Source: an uncultured Eubacterium sp. (lineage in GTDB: Bacteria; Bacillota; Clostridia; Peptostreptococcales; Anaerovoracaceae). Taken from it: 64,000 nt of DNA. Positions 8,825 to 17,342 of this stretch are shown here, one piece after another. Where the stretch lies: NCBI GenBank assembly GCA_946555345.1, contig CAMNSS010000001.1, forward strand, positions 62,001 through 126,000, written 5' to 3'. Positions within the stretch are counted from its first letter, which is position 1, and each line of letters opens with the position of its first letter. Below the pieces are notes generated by a model. It was not told where the DNA came from, made no database searches, and saw nothing but the letters and a program-made list of their open reading frames with translations. A program made the translations under genes and the position numbers.

Positions 8825-10234
8825 CTATTTCCCGACGAGAACCTCCCCTTTGTCATTTACGCCGATTACCTTTTCACCGTCAGAGCGGAGGGCTTTGATA
8901 TACCTGACCGTATCCGCTGTGATCTCCTCGCCAGGGCATACGAAAGGAATCCCCGGCGGATAAGGAATGATCGACCCTGCGCAGATCCTGCCTTCGGCCT
9001 CATCCAAAGCAACAAACCCTTTTTCCCGCGGCACTTCACAAAGCTTGCCGGCCTCCGGTATCTTGTATGCTTTCCTGTGTTCAACATCGTCCGGTTTCGC
9101 ATCAACCCCGTTTGCCGCAATCTCCCGCAATGCGCCTAACGTCCGTTCCATATGCTCCCTGGTATTTCCAATGCCAGTCATCAGCATCAGGATATCGCCC
9201 GTATAAAGCTCCGAGAAAATCCCTTTTTCCATCAGAAGCTGTTCGAGCTTCGCCCCGTCGATCCCAAGCGCACCCATGTCCAAATTAATTTTCGTAATGT
9301 CCATGTTGTTCGTTTTCATGATATTAAGGCCGCCGACCGACTTCGCTTCCCGGTAAAAATAGTCGATATGCTCCCGCCACTGTCCCATGGCCTGCGCACC
9401 ATGTTCATTGAGCAAATCTGCGTTGATATCGAGAAAGCTCATGAGTATGTACGACGGGCTTGTGCTTTCGATCGCCTGAATCTTATCCTCCAGCACATAG
9501 CGGTCAACCAAATCGGAATTGAGGTTCAAAACCGCACTTTGCGTCAAGGAAGCCAGCGTCTTATGTATGCTGTTGATCACCAAATCAGCGCCGCAAGCCT
9601 CCGCCGCCATCGGCATTCCTTCCCCACAGCCAAATTTATGGAAAAATTTCAAATGCGCTCCATGCGCCTGATCCACGATCAACACTTTTCCCGCCTTGTG
9701 CGCAATATCGGAAATCGCTTTGATGTCGCTGCATATGCCGTAATAATTCGGGCTTGGAAGAATGACCGCATCAGCATCTGGGTTTTCCCGGATGCAACGC
9801 TCGATTTCCGCAGGAGATATCGCGCCCGATATGCCGTATTCTGGAATAAGCTCCGGCTGGGCGTATACCGGCTGTATATTTCCCAGCGTCAACGCATTGA
9901 AAACGGATTTGTGGCAGTTCCTCGCCATGATCAGCTTCCGCCCTGGCTTCACCGTCGCCAATATGGAAGCAATAATGCCGCCGCTCGTTCCGTTGATTTG
10001 CAAATATGAATGCTTGACGTCGTAAAGCCCGGCATATTTGCGCTGGGTCTCCATAATAATGCCCTCTGCCTGGAACAGGTTATCAGCGCCTGGAATCTCT
10101 GTCACATCACAATCCGCAAAATGATCCAGAAATTCTCCATATCCATATTTTCTAAAAATCGCAGAACCTTTATGTCCGGGCATATGAAATGATACCGGAT
10201 GCTTGCTTGCATGCTGTAACAAAAAATCTCTCAT
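8825..10234 (-). CDS. Orn/Lys/Arg decarboxylase family PLP enzyme
   Basis: Pyridoxal-phosphate enzyme of the Orn/Lys/Arg decarboxylase major domain, probably converting a basic amino acid to the corresponding di- or polyamine with release of CO2. The N-terminus HPVSFHMPGHKGS and the lysine that should bind PLP, in NSIHKTLASLTQ near residue 225, are typical. The catalytic region LIVDQAHGAHLKF precedes it. At 469 residues it belongs to the short, wing-less Gram-positive group (SpeA/YaaO-like). It starts five bases after the cyclase-family gene, so the two are translationally coupled. Exact substrate (lysine, arginine or ornithine) cannot be told from sequence. Confidence 0.9.
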   Translation of the reverse strand: MRDFLLQHASKHPVSFHMPGHKGSAIFRKYGYGEFLDHFADCDVTEIPGADNLFQAEGIIMETQRKYAGLYDVKHSYLQINGTSGGIIASILATVKPGRKLIMARNCHKSVFNALTLGNIQPVYAQPELIPEYGISGAISPAEIERCIRENPDADAVILPSPNYYGICSDIKAISDIAHKAGKVLIVDQAHGAHLKFFHKFGCGEGMPMAAEACGADLVINSIHKTLASLTQSAVLNLNSDLVDRYVLEDKIQAIESTSPSYILMSFLDINADLLNEHGAQAMGQWREHIDYFYREAKSVGGLNIMKTNNMDITKINLDMGALGIDGAKLEQLLMEKGIFSELYTGDILMLMTGIGNTREHMERTLGALREIAANGVDAKPDDVEHRKAYKIPEAGKLCEVPREKGFVALDEAEGRICAGSIIPYPPGIPFVCPGEEITADTVRYIKALRSDGEKVIGVNDKGEVLVGK

Positions 10235-10238
10235 AGCT

Positions 10239-10883
10239 TTACTCCCAAAATGCGATCGCCCTGATTGGTGCGCCGTCTGCGTTTTCCCATTTTACCGGCA
10301 ATGCAAAGAACCAGAACAAATCGTCGCCGCATTGATCAAGGTTTTTAAGGTTTTCGATGTTCACGATCTCATGCTCCTTGAACAGCTTCTTGTGAATTGG
10401 CAGGTCTTCATCCGGGATCGGGTCGATGCCGATCACATCCAGCCCCACGCCTTTTTTGTTGGTGGACAAGATGAAATCAACCACGTCGTCATCTATGCAC
10501 GCATAATCCTTGAAATAATCATCCGTACCCCATCGTGCGTCCCAGCCCAGGTTAAACAGAAGATAATCCGCTTCCTCCGCTTTCTTCCCATATTTCTTGA
10601 TACGCTCCAGGGTAATCGTGCCGCCCTCTTGCAAATCCCTGCAATCTATGACCAAAGCCCTGCCTACAAACTGGCTCACGTTAAACTGATCGAGCGTCGT
10701 CCTGCCTGCAAAGAGATGAGCTGGCGGGTCCATATGCGTCCCGGTGTGGGAATACATCGTCATCAGTGTTTCCTTAAAGCCATCCTTTTCGTACGTGTTC
10801 GCTTGCGCCAGCTTCGGCGTTTCTGTTCCCGGATATACCGGCATATTTTCAGAAATTACGTGCGTTAAATCGATTACTTTCAT
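10239..10883 (-). CDS. Cyclase family protein (kynurenine formamidase-like hydrolase)
   Basis: Metal-dependent hydrolase of the cyclase family, which includes arylformamidases such as KynB. The metal-binding motif HTGTHMDPPAHLF near residues 46-58 is complete. The N-terminus MKVIDLTHVISENMPVYPG and the length of 214 residues are typical. It overlaps nothing but is only five bases upstream of the PLP decarboxylase, which suggests joint function or regulation. There is no other tryptophan-degradation gene nearby, so I would not call it a kynurenine formamidase on context alone. Confidence 0.88.
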   Translation of the reverse strand: MKVIDLTHVISENMPVYPGTETPKLAQANTYEKDGFKETLMTMYSHTGTHMDPPAHLFAGRTTLDQFNVSQFVGRALVIDCRDLQEGGTITLERIKKYGKKAEEADYLLFNLGWDARWGTDDYFKDYACIDDDVVDFILSTNKKGVGLDVIGIDPIPDEDLPIHKKLFKEHEIVNIENLKNLDQCGDDLFWFFALPVKWENADGAPIRAIAFWE

Positions 10884-11110
10884 TTTTTCTTCCTTTCTTT
10901 TTTATTATATCAAATTTACTGTAACAGTTCAAAGCGATCAGTCCTTGTTTCAAAAGGAAATCCGCTTGCGCTTCGTTAAGGCAAATTGCCGTTTTGCCAA
11001 AGCCCGCTCCGTTTGACATGGCGCTAACCCGCGCCTTCGTCTTTCGCGATTCAACCTGTTTATCTTACTGTTTATCTTACAGTGATCATTTTTGCGGCGG
11101 TCTGCCCTTC

Positions 11111-11240
11111 CGTCAATCCAGTCCGTGCTTCTTGCAGCCATCGCTTCCCTGGCGGCCTGCCCCGTGCTTCTTGCAGCGGCCCGCTTTTCCTGCCAATCCA
11201 GCCTGTGCTTCTTACAACCATCGCCCTCCCGGCAATGCGC
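11111..11240. repeat. Three tandem copies of a roughly 40-bp unit
   Basis: Within the gene-free stretch 10884-11386, copies 1 and 3 (about 11114-11154 and 11194-11234) share CAATCCAG, TGCTTCTT and CCATCGC in order, and a more degraded middle copy lies between them. The spacing is 39-41 bases. Nothing else in the 500-base gap can be supported apart from a short palindromic GC-rich hairpin near 11322-11342. Confidence 0.6.
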
Positions 11241-11386
11241 CCGTCTACGATTTTATCATTGCCACGCCTATCCATCCCAATCCGCTTACCTTTGCCCCGC
11301 AAACCTTGACGCTTTATATAGCCGGCCTGCAGCAGGCCGCAGGATTTCGGATCCGGCAGTCTTGCAGCGCTTTCTATGTTTTATTT

Positions 11387-12739
11387 TTAGTTTTCAAGCT
11401 TTCCAGCCGCAATCCTTCCGCTATTCGGTTTTGAATAAAACTGATAGAACAGCAGGATGATTACAAAGATCACGATTACGCATACCAGTGTCTCCAGGCT
11501 TGATGAGAAAGATCCCCAGAACAGGATCAAACATCCCGCTATGCCTAAAATGAAGACCAGGGCTTTGCAAGGCAGCTTCCACACAAGACCGCTGTATTCT
11601 TCGGCGAACTTCTTCTTGTATACCCAGCTTGAAATTACCGTGATGAACATACATGCCACGCCGCAAGCAGTCGCCGCATTCGCAAGCATTGTGTACGCAT
11701 TGCCAAACTGCGGAACAATGCCCATGAGCAACAAGAGGATGCCGATCACAAATCCAACGGTAAGGCCTATATGCGGGACATTCCGCTTATTTGTCTTAGC
11801 AAAACACTTCGGCACCATCCCGTGGAGGCTCATGCCATAAAGCAGCCTGGATACGGTAAAGATCTCGCTGATCAAGCAGGTGATGCACGCTACCCATGCC
11901 GCGAAATTAATCACAAGGCCAGCCGCGCCGCCAAAGACATACTCTGCCGCAATCGTAAACGGAGAAGCCATCGTGGAATATTCCTGGTAATTAACAAGTC
12001 CGAGGCAAACGATGATCGCCGCCGCATAAAGAAGGATAATCGTCACAAATGCCCAAAACATGGCCTTCGGAAGAACCTTGATATTCTTTACTTCTCCCGC
12101 TGTGGATAGCAAGGAAAGCGGTCCCATATACGCATATGTCCCCGCACATACAGCAAGCCATATGCCATTTCCGCCAAACGGTGCGAACGGCGTATAATTT
12201 TCCCGCTCAACGTGTCCCGATACAACCCCCACGATCGTGAATATTACCATAATGCCGACTAATACGATGATTAGCGCAAACTGTGCTTTCCCCGTCACAT
12301 CTCCGCCAAGCAAGGTTATGCCGTATATGATTGCTACAATCAGTATCCCCCATATAACTGCGGATATGTTTTCATTTGAACCCCACATGAAGAAATAATT
12401 TGAAATATAGCCCGTCCCCAACCCTACCGAACCGAGAAAGACGATATTCATCACGATATTTCCGAAAGCGGCAAGCATCCCCCACTTTGCACCGAGAATC
12501 CTGTTGTTCCAGTCAAACATCGATCCAGCGACAGGCATGCCAACCGCAAGCTCAGACGCATTCATGCAAATGCACATCAGGAACAGCCCTGCGACCAAAT
12601 ACGATATGACGCAAGCCGGACCAGCCTGTTCTGCGCCTGATGCTACCATGAGAAAAATGCCATCCCCGACAACTGCCCCTACGCCAAGCGCCCAAACTTG
12701 CCAAAATCCCATTTTTCTGTTTAAGCCTTTTTCTTCCAT
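11387..12739 (-). CDS. APC family amino-acid permease
   Basis: Integral membrane transporter of the amino acid-polyamine-organocation superfamily, 450 residues with about twelve hydrophobic segments. The first helix carries the family's glycine-rich signature (GVGAVVGDGIFLMVASGAE) that forms the substrate site. AAAGGAGG lies six bases before the ATG at 12739. The gene is divergent from a PucR-type regulator, a common pairing in which the regulator controls the transporter. Downstream on the same strand, after a 500-base gap, are the cyclase-family hydrolase and basic amino-acid decarboxylase, so the substrate could be the decarboxylase's amino acid. That link is inference. Confidence 0.9.
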   Translation of the reverse strand: MEEKGLNRKMGFWQVWALGVGAVVGDGIFLMVASGAEQAGPACVISYLVAGLFLMCICMNASELAVGMPVAGSMFDWNNRILGAKWGMLAAFGNIVMNIVFLGSVGLGTGYISNYFFMWGSNENISAVIWGILIVAIIYGITLLGGDVTGKAQFALIIVLVGIMVIFTIVGVVSGHVERENYTPFAPFGGNGIWLAVCAGTYAYMGPLSLLSTAGEVKNIKVLPKAMFWAFVTIILLYAAAIIVCLGLVNYQEYSTMASPFTIAAEYVFGGAAGLVINFAAWVACITCLISEIFTVSRLLYGMSLHGMVPKCFAKTNKRNVPHIGLTVGFVIGILLLLMGIVPQFGNAYTMLANAATACGVACMFITVISSWVYKKKFAEEYSGLVWKLPCKALVFILGIAGCLILFWGSFSSSLETLVCVIVIFVIILLFYQFYSKPNSGRIAAGKLEN

Positions 12740-12876
12740 TTTTTACCTCCTTTACTCCAAACAACGGTACGAAATCCGGCGGCCGAATCGACAGGATCGT
12801 TTTCATGCCTAAATATTATAATAATCTAAATTTTCATTCAATATACAGATTGATGAAGTTATGAAACTACTTTTTG

Positions 12877-12905
12877 TTTGTTTTGTATAAATATTGTTGT
12901 ATAAT
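12877..12905 (+). promoter_or_regulatory. Candidate promoter of the PucR-type regulator
   Basis: A perfect -10 TATAAT (12900-12905) is preceded by a weak -35 TTTGTT with 17 bases between. If used, the mRNA would carry a leader of about 360 bases. That leader contains two copies of an AAAGCTACAACAATGCCAA-like sequence near 13116 and 13162 and no supported gene. Confidence 0.45.
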
Positions 12906-13269
12906 AGCGATAGCGAGCCGAAACGAATTCAGGAATGCAAAGGATACAGCAGTGCGGGCGGCTGGCGCCACCGTTCTGTATTGGCGGCATGAGGATAGGA
13001 TGCACGAAAAACCTCTCTCATCGCAAAACGCCCGCCTGCCCTGCTACAAACCAAATGGATATAATAAAAACCTGTACGAACGCCCACCAAAAAACGCCCG
13101 CAAAACAGTAAAGCCACCCAAAGCTACAACAATGCCAAACGAACCCTGCCCAAGCCGTCCAAAAGCTACAGCAATGCCAAGCTGGATTCCGCCCGCAAAA
13201 CAAGAGATCTTCCCAAAATCCACAGTTGCAACAAACCGGCCCGGCCCGCAAAACAGAAAGGAGCTGCCG

Positions 13270-14775
13270 ATGTTTACCATCAAAGACTTCATCAATTTAG
13301 AGCTGATGCCCTGGACGAAAAACCTCACTGGGCTATCCCCAAATATGAACAGAAAAATCGAATATATCTCTGTAAACGATCTCCCCCTTGATGATTTTAT
13401 CCGAAAAAACGAAGCTGTAATCACGATCGCCACGCCTTATGCCAACGATCCCGCCCTGATGCTGCAATTCATGAAAGGACTCGTCGATGCCGAAGCAAGC
13501 ATATTTATCCTTGCCATCCCCAGCGATGAGATCACGCTTACGGAAGAATGCAAAAAATACGCAGCAGGAAACAACCTCGCTGTTTACCAGATCCCATGGT
13601 CCGTCAGGTTCGCAGATATCGTAGAAACCGTTTTGGAAAAGCTGCACCACAGCGATTTAGACATTTTCGAGGAGTTGCAAACCGAACTTTTGGTGGCGTT
13701 TCTCAACAACAAAGACATCAATGCCGCATCAAGCATCATTTCAACAACGCTCTCCTGTGATACGACGATTACGCATATCGATAATACCATCATCGGCAAC
13801 GGCAAAATATTAGACGATATGGGCAGGATATCCCTCGAAACAGATAAAGTCGCCTATGGTTACCTCTATTTCAACGCCAGGCTCACGAGCAAAAGCACGT
13901 CCATACTCAGGCATACGCTTTCGCCCCTGCTTTCCCTGTGGTTTTACCGGGACGAACTCATAGAGGCCACACAGCGCGCCGCAAAAGATGATTTTATCTT
14001 AAACCTCGCAAACGGCAGCAACCCGGACAGCGACGAAGCTATCCGCACCGCAGAGCTGATGAACCTGCAAATCAATATCCCCTATGCTTGCATCGTTGGG
14101 AGGATCAGCCTCAAAAACCAATACCGCAAGGAGGATGCGGAACACTGGATTTCGTCAAATATCCTCTCAATACAAGCCCAAATCATCAACATTGCAAAAT
14201 CGCTTTCCTGCCGGATTATGATCACGCACAGCCACAATATGCTGATTATTTACTTTGCGAACCAGTTCTCATCCAGCAAAACAAAAATCTCCGCATTTTT
14301 GGATACGGTTGAAGACAAGCTTTCCGCGCTTTACCGCAACATCAAATTTTCCTGGGGAATCAGCGAGATCAAAGAAACCCCGACGAATTACCACGGTTAC
14401 TACCTTCATGCAAAACTCGCAGAAGAGCTTTGTTCCAACGATTTGAAGCTTTCAAACAGGTATTTTTACGAGAATACGCTGATATACACGATGATGTCCA
14501 TCCTCTATGCGGACGCCGAATTTGTTTCGGACTCATACGGTATGCTAGCGTCCATTTTAGAATATAACAAAAATGGAAACCAAGAATTGATGGAGACGCT
14601 AAAAGTTTACCTCACGACCAGAAATGTATCGGAAACCGCTAAAATCATGGATCGCCATCGGCAGACGATCATATATAGAATATCGAAAATAGAAGAGCTG
14701 ACCGGATTATCCCTGAAAAACCCAGATGATTTGTTCCTCTTGGAAACAGCGGTGCGCCTTCACTGCGGGCTTTAG
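13270..14775 (+). CDS. PucR/CdaR-type transcriptional regulator
   Basis: DNA-binding activator or repressor of the PucR family, which usually responds to purine or amino-acid metabolites. The N-terminal half resembles the PucR sensor domain (MFTIKDFINLELM onward). The C-terminus has the helix-turn-helix of the family, seen in LTTRNVSETAKIMDRHRQTIIYRISKIEELTG. The open frame reaches back to 12874, but those 132 codons are low-complexity and lack homology. AAAGGAG lies six bases before the ATG at 13270, giving a normal 501 residues. It is divergent from the APC permease and probably regulates it. Confidence 0.88.
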   Translation: MFTIKDFINLELMPWTKNLTGLSPNMNRKIEYISVNDLPLDDFIRKNEAVITIATPYANDPALMLQFMKGLVDAEASIFILAIPSDEITLTEECKKYAAGNNLAVYQIPWSVRFADIVETVLEKLHHSDLDIFEELQTELLVAFLNNKDINAASSIISTTLSCDTTITHIDNTIIGNGKILDDMGRISLETDKVAYGYLYFNARLTSKSTSILRHTLSPLLSLWFYRDELIEATQRAAKDDFILNLANGSNPDSDEAIRTAELMNLQINIPYACIVGRISLKNQYRKEDAEHWISSNILSIQAQIINIAKSLSCRIMITHSHNMLIIYFANQFSSSKTKISAFLDTVEDKLSALYRNIKFSWGISEIKETPTNYHGYYLHAKLAEELCSNDLKLSNRYFYENTLIYTMMSILYADAEFVSDSYGMLASILEYNKNGNQELMETLKVYLTTRNVSETAKIMDRHRQTIIYRISKIEELTGLSLKNPDDLFLLETAVRLHCGL

Positions 14776-14989
14776 CTCCGTGCATTGTTTCTTTGCAGGC
14801 GTTGACGCTGTGCGGGTCTTTTCCCGCCCGCCTTGTTCCTGCACATCGTGTTTTCCCTTTCCCCTTGGTTTCCCCGGCGGGGCTTTCCTTTCGGTTTTTA
14901 ATGTGGTTCAGGTCTTTGCTAACTAATACCGTTGTTGTGGACAGCGCAGGTCTTTGCTGTGGATTTGACCGATCCTTCCAGCAAACCTT

Positions 14990-15023
14990 CCCCGCAAACC
15001 CTTCGGCTTTAAACCCTGCGGGG
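14990..15023 (+). terminator. Weak terminator-like hairpin after the PucR gene
   Basis: CCCCGCA pairs with TGCGGGG over a 20-base loop followed by CTTTCT. It is about 215 bases past the stop. The surrounding 14776-15060 sequence is T- and C-rich filler with no supported gene. Confidence 0.35.
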
Positions 15024-15060
15024 CTTTCTGCGAGCCTTCCGCCGGATCTGCATTCTCTGC

Positions 15061-15088
15061 TTGCACTTCAAAATAATTGTGCTATAAT
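15061..15088 (+). promoter_or_regulatory. Promoter of the ClC gene
   Basis: -35 TTGCAC (15061-15066), 16-base spacer and a perfect -10 TATAAT (15083-15088), placing transcription start near 15095, just upstream of the three possible ATG codons of the ClC protein. Confidence 0.65.
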
Positions 15089-15119
15089 TATCACTATTAT
15101 GAAAACGAGGCTTATGGCT

Positions 15120-16394
15120 ATGCGAAACGAACCCAAAGAATTTCAATATATATTTGTGCTAGAAGGAGCTGTAATCGGAATCCTGGCTGGATTCTCCGTA
15201 GCGCTTTTCCGATTCATGGTTTCCCATGCCGAATCCATCCACGATATGGCGGCAGGCAGCGGCACTCCAATTCACATATTTGTTTTTTTGATCGCTGCCT
15301 ACATTGCGGTTTGCCTGTGTTTAAAACTGGACATCAACTGTTCGGGGAGCGGCATTCCCCGCGTCAAAGGGGAACTTTCCGGCCTGCTCCATACGACATG
15401 GTACAAAGCCTTTGCCACTATGCTCGCCGGAAGCACATGCGCAATCGGTTCAGGGTTGTCGATGGGACAAGTCGGGCCATCAGTTCAATTAGGCGCTATG
15501 GCAGCAAAAGGCTTATCAACGCTCTCCAGCAAACGAAAAAAACATACAGCCCGCTTCATGTGCGCCGGGTCGGGCGCAGGTTTTGCCGCAATCCTCAACG
15601 CTCCCCTAGCGGGGCTTGCATTTTCCATCGAAGAAATGCACAAGAAATTTTCCACCGAGACCCTGCTCACCTCATTAACGGCATGTATTTGCGCCAATTT
15701 CATCACATCCAGCCTATTCGGCTTTGCGCCATTGTTTGCAATCACTGTGGAAAACGCCTTGCCAGCAAGCAAATGGCATCTCCTGATTATCCTGGGAATC
15801 ATAACCGGAATATGCGGCGCCATCTACAACCTAAGCATAAAAACACTGCAAGGCTGCTATCAGCAGATCAAAAGCATTTGGCTCAAGGTTGCGATTCCCG
15901 TCTCCTGTGCCGCAATCCTGGCGTTTACCTACCCTGCTGCGCTGGGCGGCGGGAACACGCTGATCTACGATGTTATGAACGCTGGCTGGACGGTCCAAGC
16001 CCTGCTTATCCTGCTTGCGGTCAAATACATATTTACAATCGTGTGCTTTAGCTCAGGCGCACCGGGCGGCTTGGTCGGTCCAGTGCTGGTCATTGGCGCA
16101 ATCATCGGCTGCCTGTTTGCGGGAATCACTGAATATGACGCATCCATGAATTATTTCATGCTGCTCGGAATGGCGGGATATTTCACGGCAATCGTCCGCA
16201 CGCCGCTTACAGGTATCCTGCTTGCGGCAGAATTATCCGGCAGCCTGGCATATGTGCCATCGGTAACCATCATATGCCTGCTCTCGCATTGCACGGCAAA
16301 TTTATTGAACGCCCAGCCGATATTCGATCAGCTCCTTGAGAATATCAGAAAAACAAACAGGAAGGGAACAGGGGCAGTCCTTGGAGAAAAATAG
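15120..16394 (+). CDS. ClC family chloride channel or transporter, gating glutamate replaced
   Basis: Membrane protein of the ClC family, 424 residues with about ten helices. The chloride-site motif GSGIPRVKG is intact near residues 74-82, and so is the GAPGGLVGP motif. In the second signature the usual G(R/K)EGP reads GQVGP near residue 119, so the external gating glutamate is a valine. In ClC proteins this change is known to uncouple proton exchange or leave a channel-like pore, so function may differ from the antiporters. I chose the ATG at 15120 because the promoter lies at 15061-15088 and GAGG is nine bases upstream. The open frame's extra 109 codons fall upstream of that promoter and look non-coding. 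Confidence 0.88.
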   Translation: MRNEPKEFQYIFVLEGAVIGILAGFSVALFRFMVSHAESIHDMAAGSGTPIHIFVFLIAAYIAVCLCLKLDINCSGSGIPRVKGELSGLLHTTWYKAFATMLAGSTCAIGSGLSMGQVGPSVQLGAMAAKGLSTLSSKRKKHTARFMCAGSGAGFAAILNAPLAGLAFSIEEMHKKFSTETLLTSLTACICANFITSSLFGFAPLFAITVENALPASKWHLLIILGIITGICGAIYNLSIKTLQGCYQQIKSIWLKVAIPVSCAAILAFTYPAALGGGNTLIYDVMNAGWTVQALLILLAVKYIFTIVCFSSGAPGGLVGPVLVIGAIIGCLFAGITEYDASMNYFMLLGMAGYFTAIVRTPLTGILLAAELSGSLAYVPSVTIICLLSHCTANLLNAQPIFDQLLENIRKTNRKGTGAVLGEK

Positions 16395-16506
16395 GAAATA
16401 TAAGAGAGCCGAAAGCTTGAAAAAATCAAAAGGAGCGGTTCAAAAGGCAATTAAGTATAAGGTCGGTTTTCGCAAACCTTATTTTACCAATTTTAGGAAT
16501 AAATTC

Positions 16507-16535
16507 TTGATTCTTTCCCAAAAAGGTGTTATGAT
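16507..16535 (+). promoter_or_regulatory. Toxin promoter of the type I toxin-antitoxin locus
   Basis: -35 TTGATT and -10 TATGAT separated by exactly 17 bases. Transcription should begin near 16541, at the sequence TAGTGCTACC, leaving a leader of about 95 bases before the toxin start. Confidence 0.75.
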
Positions 16536-16636
16536 ATCCATAGTGCTACCAGGGACACGGTAGGCGGTCAGCTACTTCCGCTAAAGCTGCAATTATGGTG
16601 AAAAATCCAAATCGCGCGGAAAGGAGGCAGCGAAAT

Positions 16637-16720
16637 ATTTCTACATATGAGGAATTCACGATTATTCTTGGCGTTGCCATGCTGGTCGTTGCAATCGTAA
16701 ATATGGAAAGAAAAAAGTAA
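16637..16720 (+). CDS. Small holin-like type I toxin peptide
   Basis: Encodes a 27-residue hydrophobic peptide (STYEEFTIILGVAML... ending in ERKK): one membrane helix with a basic tail, matching the putative holin-like toxin family related to Bacillus TxpA/BsrE peptides that damage the membrane. AAGGAGG (16621-16627) stands nine bases before codon ATT at 16637, immediately ahead of the conserved STYE. No ATG, GTG or TTG exists in this frame, so initiation appears to be at AUU. Leader bases TTCCGC (16576-16581) can pair with GCGGAA (16616-16621) next to the Shine-Dalgarno sequence, as in known type I toxins whose translation is masked. The stop codon lies inside the terminator stem shared with an antisense RNA. 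Confidence 0.8.
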   Translation: MSTYEEFTIILGVAMLVVAIVNMERKK

Positions 16721-16751
16721 CCGCCACCCGCTATGGTAAGGTTACTTTTTT
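16711..16751. terminator. Bidirectional terminator between toxin mRNA and antisense RNA
   Basis: AAAAAAGTAACC (16711-16722) mirrors GGTTACTTTTTT (16740-16751), so the hairpin has a U tail when read on either strand. It would end both convergent transcripts and create a base-paired 3' overlap of about 40 bases. Confidence 0.8.
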
Positions 16752-16790
16752 AACCAACTATGGCTAGCCGTCTATCGGTAGCACTTTTCT
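16711..16790 (-). ncRNA. Antisense antitoxin RNA
   Basis: Inferred from a strong minus-strand promoter (16797-16825) and the bidirectional terminator. The RNA of about 80 bases would be complementary to the toxin stop codon and 3' end. Its 5' region carries AGTGCTACC, the same nine bases that begin the toxin mRNA (16542-16550); on DNA they form inverted repeats with 16777-16785. The layout matches TxpA/RatA and BsrE/SR5 type loci. Confidence 0.65.
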
Positions 16791-16796
16791 ATTTAT

Positions 16797-16825
16797 AAGA
16801 TAGCATCATTCGCCCGATATGTCAA
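16797..16825 (-). promoter_or_regulatory. Antitoxin RNA promoter
   Basis: Perfect -35 TTGACA (16825-16820), 17-base spacer and -10 TATCTT (16802-16797) on the minus strand. It is stronger than the toxin promoter, as expected when antitoxin RNA must exceed toxin mRNA. Confidence 0.75.
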
Positions 16826-17005
16826 GAGGCTGCGCAAAGCAGTTTTGCCTATTTTTTTCCAAAATAATTCTGATTTATAAAAGTAAGAACATTGGCAAAA
16901 CGCTTACATCAGGCATTAATTCCACAAGCAAATCTCCCTCGTTACAAAAATTCTGATTAAGCCAGTGCGTTTTGCACACGCCGCCCTTTCCACCCCAAAA
17001 ACGTG

Positions 17006-17032
17006 AAAAGCCCCGCCGAACTGGCGAGGCTT
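17006..17032 (-). terminator. Intrinsic terminator of rpmE
   Basis: Minus-strand AAGCCTCGCC-AGTTC-GGCGGGGCTT followed by TT, 10 bases beyond the rpmE stop. Confidence 0.8.
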
Positions 17033-17041
17033 GGAATTGCA

Positions 17042-17242
17042 TTAATCCAAATTGTACTTATTCTTAAATTTCTCAACACGTCCGCCTCTGTGTGCGAATT
17101 TCTGCTGTCCTGTAAAGAACGGATGGCACGCTGAGCAAATGTCCGTACGGATTTCGTCCTGTACCGACTTTGTCATAAATGTGTTACCGCATGCGCAAGT
17201 TACTTTACATTCCTTGTACTTAGGATGGATTCCTTCCTTCAT
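17042..17242 (-). CDS. rpmE: 50S ribosomal protein L31, zinc-binding form
   Basis: Large-subunit protein bridging to the small subunit. It has 66 residues starting [19 protein letters not shown]. The cysteines C13/C17 region (CKVTCAC) and CSAC near 37-40 mark the zinc-containing (C+) paralogue, not the zinc-free form used under zinc limitation. The start at 17242 follows GAGGTGAT; an ATG three codons earlier has no properly spaced site. In many Clostridia rpmE lies between rho and DUF1385, whereas here those two genes abut and rpmE is about 8 kb away with its own promoter and terminator. Confidence 0.96.
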   Translation of the reverse strand: MKEGIHPKYKECKVTCACGNTFMTKSVQDEIRTDICSACHPFFTGQQKFAHRGGRVEKFKNKYNLD

Positions 17243-17313
17243 GCTAATCACCTCTTTCCTGCTCAGGTTTCACCCCTTCGCATAATTACCGCTGCAACTA
17301 TAACAGCGTTTAC

Positions 17314-17342
17314 AGTCTATCACAGGGTTTTGATAAGTGCAA
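17314..17342 (-). promoter_or_regulatory. Promoter of rpmE
   Basis: Minus-strand -35 TTGCAC (17342-17337), 17-base spacer and -10 TAGACT (17319-17314), about 70 bases before the L31 start. Confidence 0.65.

Noticed and set aside
9152-10009. 285-codon frame antisense to the decarboxylase
   Set aside because: Shadow of a highly conserved PLP enzyme gene; arginine/histidine-rich and without a ribosome binding site.
12874-13269. N-terminal extension of the PucR-type regulator
   Set aside because: 132 codons of low-complexity sequence with no homology; a good SD and conserved N-terminus begin at 13270.
14793-15119. N-terminal extension of the ClC protein
   Set aside because: It would lie upstream of a strong promoter and is not hydrophobic in a family-like way; start moved to 15120.
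15077-16051. Overlapping plus-strand frame within the ClC gene
   Set aside because: Out-of-frame shadow; membrane motifs are in the other frame.
16647-16700. ATG-started 17-codon frame in the toxin mRNA
   Set aside because: Its product matches nothing, whereas the overlapping ATT-started frame gives the family's STYE helix and basic tail.
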